Source of the DNA: Armatimonadota bacterium
Lineage (GTDB): Bacteria > Armatimonadota > UBA5829 > JAUSEB01
DNA: 59,200 nt
Direction of reading: 5' to 3'
Assembly: GCA_030649165.1 (NCBI GenBank)
Contig: JAUSGG010000259.1
Coordinates: forward strand, 1-59,200
The translations under genes were made by a program, and so were the position numbers. Positions 50,751 through 59,106 of this stretch are shown here, piece by piece. The notes beneath the pieces were generated by a model that saw nothing but the letters and a program-made list of their open reading frames with translations, was not told the DNA's origin and made no database searches. Within the stretch, counting starts at the first letter, position 1, and each line of letters begins with the position of its first letter.

Positions 50751-51605
50751 GTGAAAAAGTTGCTTGCATATTCCTGTTTGGCCTTTGTTATAGCGCAGTC
50801 AGGCGCGTACGCCGCCAACGGCAAGAAGCCGGTTATAACCATCTCGGCCACGGCGACCACAGCCACAGGGGCGGTTCGAGAGTTCTCGACTCCCGCAGGC
50901 CGCGTGGCCTGGTCACCGTCGCTGCCCCTGTACCGCGGCGATCTATTGAGATTGACTTTCAACATATCCAGGGTGGAGCCTTCGCGAGTCTCGGTCAAGC
51001 TGGACGGTCGCCCTATCGCGGACCTAAAGAGGCGTCCGTGGTCGGTCTTGATCAACACCTCGAACCTTGCGCCGGGCAAACACGTTGCCAAGGGTGACAT
51101 AAGATTTCCGGGAACGCCTCGAATGTACTCCATCGCGGAATTCCCGTTCCACGTCCACCCTCCGGCCTCGATGGTCAAGGGAATAGTCGAATCGATCGGG
51201 CCTGAGCAGGGAAAACCGCCGGTTCCGATGGTGGAGATAAGCCCGCCCAAGCTCGTAGTTCCTCCCGAGTCTCGTGTAGACGAGACTTTTCAGGTTACAT
51301 TGTGCTCATTGGACCTTGCTGCCGGCGGCGCGCTGCGGCGCGGAGAGCCGGTAGAGGTGAAGGGGCCTGTGGCTTTCTATCTTTCGGGCCCATCGAAGCT
51401 CGACCGTTGGGCCTACGTTATTACGAGGGATGGCAGGCAGATTGCGGGGGCCGGGCCGATGCGCCCGACAGTCTACCTGCAGGTAGCGCCTAAGTCCGGG
51501 AGCGAACCGGGGCTGCTTCCGGGCAAACTGCTGCTTCGGGCCTGGGGGGTTACAGGCAGCGGGACGTACAGCCGGCCAGTAGAGGCCGAGCTGGTGGTTG
51601 AATAA
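50751..51605 (+). CDS. secreted protein of the exosortase locus
   Basis: A 284-residue exported protein (signal peptide of about 22 residues, SGAYA-AN) made of beta-rich Ig-like domains: VITISATATT, LLRLTFNISRVEPSRVSVKLDG, then a second part with VEISPPKLVVPPESR and YLQVAPKSG. GTG start with GGAGG nearby. It stops 17 bases before the PEP-CTERM gene and so is the first gene of the exosortase operon. Not recognised as a known family; probably an envelope or extracellular partner of the surface protein. Confidence 0.65.
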   Translation: MKKLLAYSCLAFVIAQSGAYAANGKKPVITISATATTATGAVREFSTPAGRVAWSPSLPLYRGDLLRLTFNISRVEPSRVSVKLDGRPIADLKRRPWSVLINTSNLAPGKHVAKGDIRFPGTPRMYSIAEFPFHVHPPASMVKGIVESIGPEQGKPPVPMVEISPPKLVVPPESRVDETFQVTLCSLDLAAGGALRRGEPVEVKGPVAFYLSGPSKLDRWAYVITRDGRQIAGAGPMRPTVYLQVAPKSGSEPGLLPGKLLLRAWGVTGSGTYSRPVEAELVVE

Positions 51606-51622
51606 GATTTCCGGAGATAGCG

Positions 51623-52399
51623 ATGAAGAAACTGTGGATTCTCGCAGGTGTCTGCATATTGGCCGCGCCGGCTTACGGCGCGCGGCGCGGCGTGCCGCCC
51701 GGGTCGTATCTGAGAAAGCCCGTATCGTCCGTTGAGGAACTCGCGGCCGTAATCAGCAAAGACCGCGTTGTTCAAAGGCAGTTCGCTACGCACTTCGGCG
51801 TTCCCTCTGGCCAACTGGCGACCTACATCCGGGACAACGTAGTCATCACGAGGGTCAGCGCCAACACGCCGAAGTCCGTTTACATCATAAGACGTAACGG
51901 ACAAATGGTGGCGCAGCGGACGACCCTTCGCAAGGGCACGCCCATATTCGCGCTGAAAGACACGGGCGAACCGCTCCTGGTGTTGAAATGCGGCAACCCG
52001 GCGCTGAAAAAGCTGCCGCCAAGGGAGAAGGTAAGGGCGGGTCCGCCGCAAGTCTACCAACTTGTCCGTCCGAACGAAGCTCCTCTGCCTCCTCCGGTAG
52101 CTATGGCGCCTCCGAGCGAGGTTCCGCCATTACCGCCGCCGACTCTGGTGGCTGCCTCTCCGGCGCCCGCGCCGGTAGCGGCCGCGCCGCCGACTGTTGT
52201 GGCCAAAAAGCGCGTCCTGCTGCCGCTGCTTGGTGGATTGTTCGCGTTTCATCGCGGCGAAAAGCCGCCGCCGCCGATACCGGAGCCGGGCGGCGCTGCC
52301 GCGGTCACCGCGACAGCTCTTCTGCCGGCCGCCGGCTGGGCCATTAGACGAATTCGCTGCAGGGGCAGGACAAACGAAAGCGCAAACGAAAGCGCGTGA
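51623..52399 (+). CDS. PEP-CTERM surface protein, presumed exosortase substrate
   Basis: A 258-residue secreted protein with signal peptide (about 19 residues, APAYG-A). A folded domain (residues 28-140) is followed by a Pro-rich stretch (about 147-190). Near the C-terminus, Pro220-Glu221-Pro222 is followed by a hydrophobic segment (GGAAAVTATALLPAAGWA) and an Arg cluster (IRRIRCRGR), the layout of a PEP-CTERM sorting signal. The tail after the Arg cluster is about ten residues longer than normal. The exosortase gene begins 52 bases downstream, which makes this the likely dedicated substrate. The N-terminal domain resembles no family I know. Confidence 0.72.
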   Translation: MKKLWILAGVCILAAPAYGARRGVPPGSYLRKPVSSVEELAAVISKDRVVQRQFATHFGVPSGQLATYIRDNVVITRVSANTPKSVYIIRRNGQMVAQRTTLRKGTPIFALKDTGEPLLVLKCGNPALKKLPPREKVRAGPPQVYQLVRPNEAPLPPPVAMAPPSEVPPLPPPTLVAASPAPAPVAAAPPTVVAKKRVLLPLLGGLFAFHRGEKPPPPIPEPGGAAAVTATALLPAAGWAIRRIRCRGRTNESANESA

Positions 52400-52450
52400 C
52401 GGCGCCGCCGGGGCAGGGTCCCCTGTCCCGGCTATTTTTGCGGTACGCTT

Positions 52451-53368
52451 ATGGCAGAGATTGCTGCAAGGTCCAAACAAACCCGCGGAAAGACGGTAAG
52501 CAAGCCGGTTCGTTTTGCCGCGCCGAGGGGATCATGGCCCACGGTTGTCGCGTGCGGAGTGGCCGCGGCGGCGCTCGTCGCCGCATACTGGCCCGCCCTG
52601 TCCTTCTGGTGGACCACGTGGTTTGAGAAGGACAGCTTCTATTCCCACGGGCCGTTCGTGCCCGTAGCGTCCGCGTTTATCATCTGGGCAAATCACAAGA
52701 GGCTGCGCGGACTGACACCAAGTCCGTCAAAATGGGGCTATGCGCTGATGGTTGCCGCCATGTTCTGCGGATGGCTGGCCTGGATGGGGGCGAGCGCGAG
52801 CGTGATGGGCTTCACACTGCCCGTTTTCCTGTTCGGATGTGTTGTGGCGACGCTTGGGTTTCCGGCCGCGCGCTTGATGGCTTTTCCGCTGTTCCTCCTG
52901 TGGTTTGCCGCGCCGCCGCCTGAGTCGTTGCTGACCGGATTGAGTCTGAGAGTCCAGCTATTGTCGATCCGTGCCGCAGCGGCGGGTCTCGACTTCTTGG
53001 GGATAGGCGCGGCGAGCAGAGGAACGTTCATTGACACTCCGGCGTTGACTCTCGAAGTCGGCAGCGCGTGCAGCGGCTACAGGTTAGTCGTGTCGATGCT
53101 GGCCATAGCCGCGTTCTTCGCATACGTCCGACGCGGACCCGGATGGAGCAAACCCTCTCTCGTGGCCTTCGCTCTGCCTCTGAGTCTGGCGGCGAATTCA
53201 GTCCGAATAGTCACTATTGCGATCGTGGGGCAGTTCTGGGGCGCGCCGGGTGTTACCGCCGCGCATAATCTGACCGGTTATATGATGCTGGTGACGACCG
53301 CGGGGCTGCTGCTCCTGTTTGCGAGGATGGTGGGATGCGCTCGTTACAAAGAAATACCTTTGGCGTAG
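52451..53368 (+). CDS. exosortase (EpsH-like transpeptidase)
   Basis: A 305-residue polytopic membrane enzyme that cleaves PEP-CTERM signals. The three catalytic positions are present: Cys207 in GSACSGYR, Arg252 in NSVRI and His272 in AHNLTGY, together with WPALSFWW, FYSHGPFVP and LSLRVQL. Eight or so hydrophobic segments are seen. It is the Gram-negative functional analogue of sortase and often works with polysaccharide export. The gene overlaps epsI-like by 34 bases. Confidence 0.93.
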   Translation: MAEIAARSKQTRGKTVSKPVRFAAPRGSWPTVVACGVAAAALVAAYWPALSFWWTTWFEKDSFYSHGPFVPVASAFIIWANHKRLRGLTPSPSKWGYALMVAAMFCGWLAWMGASASVMGFTLPVFLFGCVVATLGFPAARLMAFPLFLLWFAAPPPESLLTGLSLRVQLLSIRAAAAGLDFLGIGAASRGTFIDTPALTLEVGSACSGYRLVVSMLAIAAFFAYVRRGPGWSKPSLVAFALPLSLAANSVRIVTIAIVGQFWGAPGVTAAHNLTGYMMLVTTAGLLLLFARMVGCARYKEIPLA

Positions 53369-54009
53369 CGGCGGTTTCGGTCGTATTCGCGGTTCTTACG
53401 TTCTTCGTGAGGCCGGCGATGATATTCGGCCGCGTAGTCGAGAAGTTCGATGACGTGCCCCGCGCAATAGGGGAGTGGATCGGCCGGGACGCCGACAGTC
53501 GTCAATCCGCCCGCCTTTTGCCCAACTCCGCCGTCTTAGTCCGCGACTACTACAACGGCAGCGGCAGGCAGGCGAACCTGCTGATAGTATACGGTCTCGA
53601 CATCGCGGACATCCACGATCCTCAGTACTGTTTCGAGGGAGAAGGCTGGAAGGTCATTGCCGGCCAAACAGTAAAGCTGCAGCCGGCCTCCGGCCCCGCC
53701 CATCCCGCCAGGATGACCCTGCTCCAACGATCTGGAGGCGGCTACACAGTCGGCATACATTGGTACGCGAGTCCTAATGGGTCCAAAGACACTTTGGCGG
53801 CACAAAGACTCGACATCTGGAAAAACGCGCTGCTGTCGCGGAGAGTCCATCCCTCGGCTCTAGTCAGGATATTGGTCCCCGTGACAGAAGGCCAGAACAC
53901 GGCGGAGTTGGACGCGCTGTCGCTCGCGTTCTATCTCGACGAGCCGGTAGTGCGAATGGTCTCGCGGTCGGCGAACGCGGCCCCGGCTGATATGGCCGAC
54001 GGACGTTAG
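53335..54009 (+). CDS. EpsI family exosortase-associated protein
   Basis: A 224-residue protein with a single N-terminal membrane segment and the EpsI (DUF3485) domain; IGEWIGRDADS, IHDPQYCFEGEGWKV and HWYASPNGSKD are typical. EpsI-like proteins accompany exosortases, sometimes fused to them, and their exact role is unknown. The ATG at 53335 overlaps the exosortase end. The gene ends six bases before the convergent PIG-L stop. Confidence 0.9.
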   Translation: MRSLQRNTFGVAAVSVVFAVLTFFVRPAMIFGRVVEKFDDVPRAIGEWIGRDADSRQSARLLPNSAVLVRDYYNGSGRQANLLIVYGLDIADIHDPQYCFEGEGWKVIAGQTVKLQPASGPAHPARMTLLQRSGGGYTVGIHWYASPNGSKDTLAAQRLDIWKNALLSRRVHPSALVRILVPVTEGQNTAELDALSLAFYLDEPVVRMVSRSANAAPADMADGR

Positions 54010-54015
54010 AATGAC

Positions 54016-54861
54016 CTACCTATCGAGGGGAAACAGTCTCTCGTACTCCTCCAGAGTCCAACCCTGAGGCAGCAGCATGTTCCTGTGCGGTCCGCTTTCC
54101 CTGCGGGAGAGTCGCTTGACGACAAATGGGGCCGTATAGACGTACTCTTCGGCATGGGGCACGCCCGCTGCCCCGCCGACTGTAATGCTCATCGCGTTGA
54201 TAATCGCATCGGCGGCCTCTTCGGTTGCCAGCATGCTCCCTTCCAGACAGCGCAGAGCCTGCCTTTTCTGGTCGATGACCTCAGTTATCTCAACGTAGTA
54301 GTTGGCCGGGGTGATATAAGGAGTGACCCTGTACATTGCGGTATTGTGTCGGGCCGGCCAAAGCAGTACGGTGTTCACGTGCCATCCGGGCTTCGTGGAG
54401 TCGGCTCCCCACTCATTCGCGTATTTCACCGCGCGCATCACTGCTGTCCCGGTCGTGGCGTGGTCCGGCTGGTCAGAAAACGCGGTGTCTACCGGATGGT
54501 GGGTTATCACGATATCAGGGCGGAAGTCGCGGATGATGTCTGTGATCTTCTGGATCTCCTCGTTGTTCCCGACGAAGATCTGGTCTTTGAAATCCAACTG
54601 CAGCAGATCAGCGCCCAATATCTTACATGCTTTTCTGATCTCATCCAGTTTCCTCGTCTTGACCTCTTCGAGTGGACGGTATCCCTCCTCCTTGGTGGGA
54701 GCCAGGAAGGGATTGCAATGCCTGGCGCCGTATGTCACCGGAACGACCAGAACGCGGTCCTTGTTTCGCGCGTGGACCGCGATCGTGCCCGCTGAGTTCC
54801 ACACGCAATCCGCCGGATGTGCGCCGAAAACGGCAATACGAAGTTGGTCTTCACGCGACAT
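54016..54861 (-). CDS. PIG-L (LmbE) family deacetylase-like protein
   Basis: A 281-residue protein of the LmbE/PIG-L fold, zinc-dependent N-deacetylases of amino sugars such as GlcNAc-phosphatidylinositol and mycothiol/bacillithiol precursors. The usual AHPDD is AHPADCVWNSAGT here: the zinc ligands His and second Asp are kept, but the first Asp, often the general base, is Ala. ITHHPVDTAFSDQPDHATTG supplies the later His. The Ala variant occurs in a subgroup and may not abolish activity. It lies convergent with the exosortase operon. Confidence 0.85.
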   Translation of the reverse strand: MSREDQLRIAVFGAHPADCVWNSAGTIAVHARNKDRVLVVPVTYGARHCNPFLAPTKEEGYRPLEEVKTRKLDEIRKACKILGADLLQLDFKDQIFVGNNEEIQKITDIIRDFRPDIVITHHPVDTAFSDQPDHATTGTAVMRAVKYANEWGADSTKPGWHVNTVLLWPARHNTAMYRVTPYITPANYYVEITEVIDQKRQALRCLEGSMLATEEAADAIINAMSITVGGAAGVPHAEEYVYTAPFVVKRLSRRESGPHRNMLLPQGWTLEEYERLFPLDR

Positions 54862-55305
54862 ATCAGATGCTCTCCCCTATTTGCTCTCGCGGCGCCGGCG
54901 ACTTGCGCCTTGAAACCGTTGTTCGAATACACGTTAACCGCGTGTCGGACAGCAACCTTCTTTCCGGTATTGAAACTCACGCCTCTCCTGCGAGATGACA
55001 ACCTGCTCCGCACAGTGAAGCAGCAAGCGTGAGGTAGAAGAACAGGGAGACTGGCGGCGCGTATTCGACGCGTGATGATCGGGCTCGTTTCGGAGTAAAC
55101 AGGGACAGAGCCAATAACCTCCCGATACTAACCACCAGCCATTCGGTTCCACTTGACTGCAACCCCATCAGTTCCCTACAATTAACAAAGCTGAAGTGGC
55201 TGCGGACGGCTATCCCTCACCGACCCGCCGCTTCTTCTCCGGAGGCAAATTGTTCGCACGACGCGAAGCCTTGGCCTCTCGGGGACCAGGAAACGGAGGT
55301 TGGAA
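54862..55305. other. divergent intergenic region
   Basis: A 444-base gap between divergently transcribed PIG-L and PEP carboxykinase genes. It holds the pckA promoter (55153-55182) and otherwise no gene or repeat family that I can recognise. Confidence 0.6.
55153..55182 (+). promoter_or_regulatory. promoter of pckA
   Basis: TTGACT, 18-base spacer, TACAAT at 55177-55182; the leader would be about 115 bases. Confidence 0.65.
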
Positions 55306-56937
55306 ATGGAAAGGTGTTTGCAGCAGGTCGCGCAGGCCATCGACGACCTGGGCGAAAGGCCCAACGTCGTCAGTCTCTCTCCCGAACAGATCAGAAGCCA
55401 GGCCGAGGCTTTCGGCCTCCCCACGAGGTTCGGAAACTACAACTTCACCTCTACAATCAAGAACCGCAGCGCGGGCCTCACCGTTTACGTCGGCGGACCC
55501 GGTGTTGCCCAGTCGAAACTGACTCAGAAGCGTAAAGAAATCCTGCAGAATCTCCCGGAGACTCTGCGCCTCGCTGACGAGTATTTCCGCAAAGCGCCTC
55601 TCGTTCGTGTTGACGCGACGATGGGTGAGAACTCGTCTTTCACGCCCCACTGCACTCTGTACGTGTCCACGTATCGTAAGGAGAGCGTGCGGCTGTCGCA
55701 CATGGTGGGGCAGACGCTCTTTCCCAAGGCCGATACTCCCGGGCCCCACTTCAACATCGTCTATGTGCCGGAGTGGCAGGAGAAAGACCGGCAAATCCTG
55801 GTATTCCCGGAAATCGGCGTAACGTACGTCCTTGGCTCAGACTACTACGGCGAGGCGAAGAAGGGTTTCCTGCGTATGGCGATGTGGCACGCCAAGCAGC
55901 AGGGGATGCTGGGCCTGCATGCGGGGACCAAGATAATTCACGCGAGGAACAGGGACGGCAGAGTGCGCCGGTTGGGGATGATCATCTTTGGCCTTACCGC
56001 GACCGGCAAGACCACTCATGCCTGCCATAACCACAACCTGACGTTAGACGACGAGGGAGTGGAGATAGTCCAGGACGACGTGGTCTTCTGGCGCAGGGAC
56101 GGCTCAGCGCTCGGGACGGAAAGGGGTTTCTACATCAAGACCGAGGGACTGGACCCCAATATTCAGCCGCTGCTCTATTCGGCTGCGACCAAACGTGACG
56201 CGATCCTCGAAAACGTTATGGTCGACTACTTGGGGAACGTGTTTTTCGACGATGAAACTCTGACCGCGAACGGCCGGGGCATTATTCAGCGGGCCGATCT
56301 GGGCGCGTGCGCGAGCGAAGGCGTAAACCTGCCTCCGGTCGATGATCTCGATGGTTTGATCATGGCGTTCATCGTGCGTCGGAATACTGTCGTGCCGATT
56401 GCGTCCAGACTCACCCCCGAACAGGCAGCCGCGGCGTTCATGCTCGGCGAGTCCATAGAAAGCTCCGGCGGCGATCCCCGCCGCGCCGGCGAATCCGTCA
56501 GAGAAGTCGGCACTAACCCGTTCATCATAGGCGACGAGTCTCAGGAAGGCAACATATTCTACGAGTTCGTGAAATCGCATCCGGAGAAGATTCAGTGCTT
56601 CATGCTGAACACCGGGGGCGTTGGCGAGATCGTGCAGAGGAACCTGGATGGGTCCAAGGTGATCAAGCAGAAGGTCACCAGAGTCCAGATTCCCGAAATG
56701 GCCTCTATAATCCGAGCGATCGCCCGGGAGACGGTCGAATGGGAAGATCACCCGTTCTGGGAGGTGCAAATCCCGAAGTCGATAGACGGAGCCGACGTGA
56801 ACAGGTTTGGCCTATCGAAGTTCTACAGTATTGAACAGGCGGAAGGCTTGATCGGAGACCTTCGGTTGGAACGGACGGAGTATATCGAGAGGTTCGAGGC
56901 GCTCGACCCGCGGATTCGCAGGGCTGTGGAGTTGTAA
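55306..56937 (+). CDS. pckA: phosphoenolpyruvate carboxykinase (ATP type)
   Basis: PEP carboxykinase, 543 residues, converting oxaloacetate and ATP to PEP, CO2 and ADP at the entry to gluconeogenesis. The P-loop is GLTATGKTTH (family usually GLSGTGKTT); the metal-binding LDDEGVEIVQDDVVFW and YIKTEGLDPNIQPLL follow, and FDDETLTANGRGIIQ, NTGGVGE are later landmarks. The order of motifs is that of PckA, but the sequence is a divergent branch. ATG 55306 has GGAGG six bases upstream; a TTG at 55300 lies inside this spacing and is less likely. Confidence 0.88.
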   Translation: MERCLQQVAQAIDDLGERPNVVSLSPEQIRSQAEAFGLPTRFGNYNFTSTIKNRSAGLTVYVGGPGVAQSKLTQKRKEILQNLPETLRLADEYFRKAPLVRVDATMGENSSFTPHCTLYVSTYRKESVRLSHMVGQTLFPKADTPGPHFNIVYVPEWQEKDRQILVFPEIGVTYVLGSDYYGEAKKGFLRMAMWHAKQQGMLGLHAGTKIIHARNRDGRVRRLGMIIFGLTATGKTTHACHNHNLTLDDEGVEIVQDDVVFWRRDGSALGTERGFYIKTEGLDPNIQPLLYSAATKRDAILENVMVDYLGNVFFDDETLTANGRGIIQRADLGACASEGVNLPPVDDLDGLIMAFIVRRNTVVPIASRLTPEQAAAAFMLGESIESSGGDPRRAGESVREVGTNPFIIGDESQEGNIFYEFVKSHPEKIQCFMLNTGGVGEIVQRNLDGSKVIKQKVTRVQIPEMASIIRAIARETVEWEDHPFWEVQIPKSIDGADVNRFGLSKFYSIEQAEGLIGDLRLERTEYIERFEALDPRIRRAVEL

Positions 56938-57033
56938 GAAGGAGTCGAAGGAGTCGAAGGAGTCTGGGGAGTCGGGGGAGTCGAAGGAGCCGGGGGAGTC
57001 GGAGGAGTCGGAGGAGGCGGGACCTGTCCCGCC
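56937..57033. repeat. GGAGTCGAA tandem array
   Basis: About ten imperfect nine-base units (GGAGTCGAA, GGAGTCTGG, GGAGTCGGG, GGAGCCGGG, GGAGTCGGA), the longest such array in the window, ending in a GGACCTGTCCCGCC palindrome. Confidence 0.8.
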
Positions 57034-57082
57034 GGTCTGACAACTGACAACCGTCAACCGTGAACCGACAACAGGCCCCTTG

Positions 57083-57387
57083 GTAACAGTTCAGGAATGG
57101 TGAATACCTGCCGGGCAACGTCATTCCGAGGAACGAGGAATCTGCTTTTTCCGGCTGCTTTACAGAAGCAGATTTCTCGACTACGCCGGCGCTCCGCTCC
57201 TAAGAAAGCGCCCGGTTTCGGGATTTCCGGGTTGGGACCCGAAGCTGTCCGGTATAGCATGCGTGTGACGCCCAACCCTCAAATCCCGAAACACCGGGGT
57301 GGTTCCCTTCCGAAATAACCACGCCTGCGTGGTCGGTTGCTCGAAATGACATTCAGCGCCACGTACTTCCTATTCCTGAACTGTTAC
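57083..57387. mobile_element. MITE-like composite element, copy 5
   Basis: A 305-bp element with GTAACAGTTCAGGAAT / ATTCCTGAACTGTTAC ends, the same length as the element at 48075. The outer ends and the CTGCTTTTTCC module are reversed relative to that copy, whereas the inner TTTCGGGATTT palindrome and CGCCTGCGTGG hairpin keep their orientation. Confidence 0.75.
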
Positions 57388-57392
57388 GCCCC

Positions 57393-57420
57393 TTGAGTTT
57401 TGAAGCGACTGCACTATAAT
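57393..57420 (+). promoter_or_regulatory. promoter of the J-domain gene
   Basis: TTGAGT, 16-base spacer, TATAAT at 57415-57420. It starts six bases past the end of the MITE-like element. Confidence 0.7.
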
Positions 57421-57438
57421 AAGAGTAGTGACGCTTAA

Positions 57439-58035
57439 ATGGCTAAGCTGGACTACTACGAATGCCTTGGGATATCGCAGGAAGCCACCCATGCGGAGGT
57501 AAAACGAGCCTACCGTCGAATGGTCAAGGCTAACCACCCGGACTCGAATCCCGACGATCCCGAAGCCGCTGAGAGACTCAAAGAGATTGTCGCAGCCTAC
57601 GAGTTACTGGGGGACGCTCGACGGCGCGCCAGATATGACCGCATCAACAGCCTGTTCGGGCCGCGCATCCGCACCAGAGAAGAGGTAATCGAGGAGAAAT
57701 CTTTCGAGTGGACCCACCGCCCCTACAGCGGACGTGTGCGACTGAACTCAGTGCTGCTCCGGCGCGACCAGGCGAGAAAAGCGGTGATTGCGTCCCTTCT
57801 GCTTCTGTTCATGACCTGCGCTCTGATCCTTTTCGCGTTGGCAAGCGACGGTTTTACTCGCAATCCGTTCCGGTATATCCCAAGATGGCGGGTGAACAGC
57901 CTGCCTCTACGACGCATGGGGCTGGAGATAGTCAGTGTTGTGCGCGTACGCGAGGAGATCGAGCAGCAAGGAGCATGGCAGCGGTATGAACCGGAAACGC
58001 TTACCTCAACCCGTTTCTCTTCTTGTGACCCCTAG
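57439..58035 (+). CDS. membrane-bound J-domain protein
   Basis: A 198-residue protein with an N-terminal J-domain (residues 5-68; DYYECLGISQEATHAEVKRAYRRM, the HPD motif in ANHPDSNPDD, AYELLGDARRRARYD), one membrane helix (about 115-135) and a C-terminal domain of unknown fold. It lacks the Gly/Phe and zinc regions of DnaJ, so it is a J-protein that recruits an Hsp70 to the membrane. Its 3' end overlaps the STAS gene by 30 bases in convergent orientation. Confidence 0.88.
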   Translation: MAKLDYYECLGISQEATHAEVKRAYRRMVKANHPDSNPDDPEAAERLKEIVAAYELLGDARRRARYDRINSLFGPRIRTREEVIEEKSFEWTHRPYSGRVRLNSVLLRRDQARKAVIASLLLLFMTCALILFALASDGFTRNPFRYIPRWRVNSLPLRRMGLEIVSVVRVREEIEQQGAWQRYEPETLTSTRFSSCDP

Positions 58036-58338
58036 AACGTTCCGAAGCCCGAGAATGTCGAACAATCTGCCTACCGTGTCGCTGCAACCGGTGATGGATA
58101 TCTCGCCACCGGCATCGGCTATGCGGCGGTAAGCTTTCACGATGACTTTCAGGCCTTCGCTGTCGAGGAAAGTAACGTCGCTGAAGTCGAGTGCCAGTCT
58201 GACGTTGGCCTCGGCCAACTCTCTCCGCAGGATGGCGTCCAACTTTGAGAAATTGGCGAAATCGAGCTCACCGGAAACCTTTACGGCCAGGAGTCGCTCG
58301 CGGCGGCTCACGTGTACTTCGAAAGGAACTTCGTCCAT
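58006..58338 (-). CDS. STAS domain anti-anti-sigma factor-like protein
   Basis: A 110-residue single STAS domain. DVTFLDSEGLKVIVKAYRRI contains the DSxGL motif with the serine phosphorylated by anti-sigma kinases in SpoIIAA-like proteins. ATG 58338 is preferred over the upstream ATG at 58380 since the STAS fold begins there. A possible kinase fragment lies at the right edge of the window. Confidence 0.85.
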   Translation of the reverse strand: MDEVPFEVHVSRRERLLAVKVSGELDFANFSKLDAILRRELAEANVRLALDFSDVTFLDSEGLKVIVKAYRRIADAGGEISITGCSDTVGRLFDILGLRNVLGVTRRETG

Positions 58339-58785
58339 GAAGCACCACCTTATATAGGTTTCGGCCAGATCTCGCAGCATCCCTACTACTGAGCTACCCT
58401 ATCAGGAACGGCAGCTATATGTCAATAGTCACTGAACAGGTCCCGACATAACGAATCGTTCTTACCCTCTCCGAACCGATGATAACCGGGGATCGGGCGC
58501 TTCCCATACTCAAGGTGGCCAAGACACTCAGGATTTAACCACGGAAACACGAAAACTTAGGAAAGCACGAAACGGATGTGCGCCCCACGAACCCCGCCGG
58601 CGGAGGTCCAGAGAACCTCCTACATCACTCACGCTGCGTCTAATGCGTAAACCCTGTCGGGGTGCGCGTCAAGATTGTGGTTATGGGGGCGGAACATTCA
58701 GGCCGGCACACGAAGATATGCAATCGTGTCTTACCATTATCCTGACGCACACCCGCCCTGTCGGTAAGGGTCGGTAAGGGTTGCA
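58339..58785. other. non-coding stretch, nothing recognised
   Basis: 447 bases with no credible gene, tRNA or rRNA. It holds a small GTCGGTAAGG duplication at about 58760-58780 and a CGCCGGCGG inverted repeat near 58607. Confidence 0.5.
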
Positions 58786-58916
58786 GTAACAGTTCAGAAA
58801 TGGAGAGAACTTTCACCCTCACCCTAACCCTCTCCCTCAAGGGAGAGGGGATTACGCTCGTCGTCTCCCGAAAGTGAGCAGCGAAGAGATACCACTCACC
58901 AAGCCTGAACTCTTAC
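58786..58916. mobile_element. MITE-like element, GTAA(C/G)AGTTCAG termini (copy B)
   Basis: A 131-bp copy of the element at 30864: GTAACAGTTCAG at the left, CTGAACTCTTAC at the right, the same AAATGGAGAGAACTTTCACC start and GATTACGCTCGTCGTC interior. Confidence 0.7.
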
Positions 58917-58917
58917 G

Positions 58918-59053
58918 GTAAGAGTTCAGGAATGGGTAGAATTGTATCACCCTCACCCTAACCCTCTCCCGTCAAGGGAGAGGGGATTACGCTCGTCTTC
59001 TTCCGAGGACGGAGGAATAACGACCGACAGTCTACCAAATCGTGAACAGTTAC
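58918..59053. mobile_element. MITE-like element, copy C
   Basis: A 136-bp third copy that starts one base after copy B, GTAAGAGTTCAG at the left and an eroded TGAACAGTTAC at the right. The back-to-back arrangement suggests insertion of one next to the end of the other. Confidence 0.6.
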
Positions 59054-59106
59054 CTCTTACAGGGCCTACGCACGCAAATTTCTTCTGTGACGGACGCATA
59101 CTCGTT

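Noticed and set aside
56937-57033. CRISPR or VNTR in a coding gene
   Set aside because: Nine-base degenerate units without unique spacers and outside any reading frame.
58339-58785. fragment of an rRNA or tRNA gene
   Set aside because: No acceptor stem/T-loop pattern or conserved rRNA segments could be seen.
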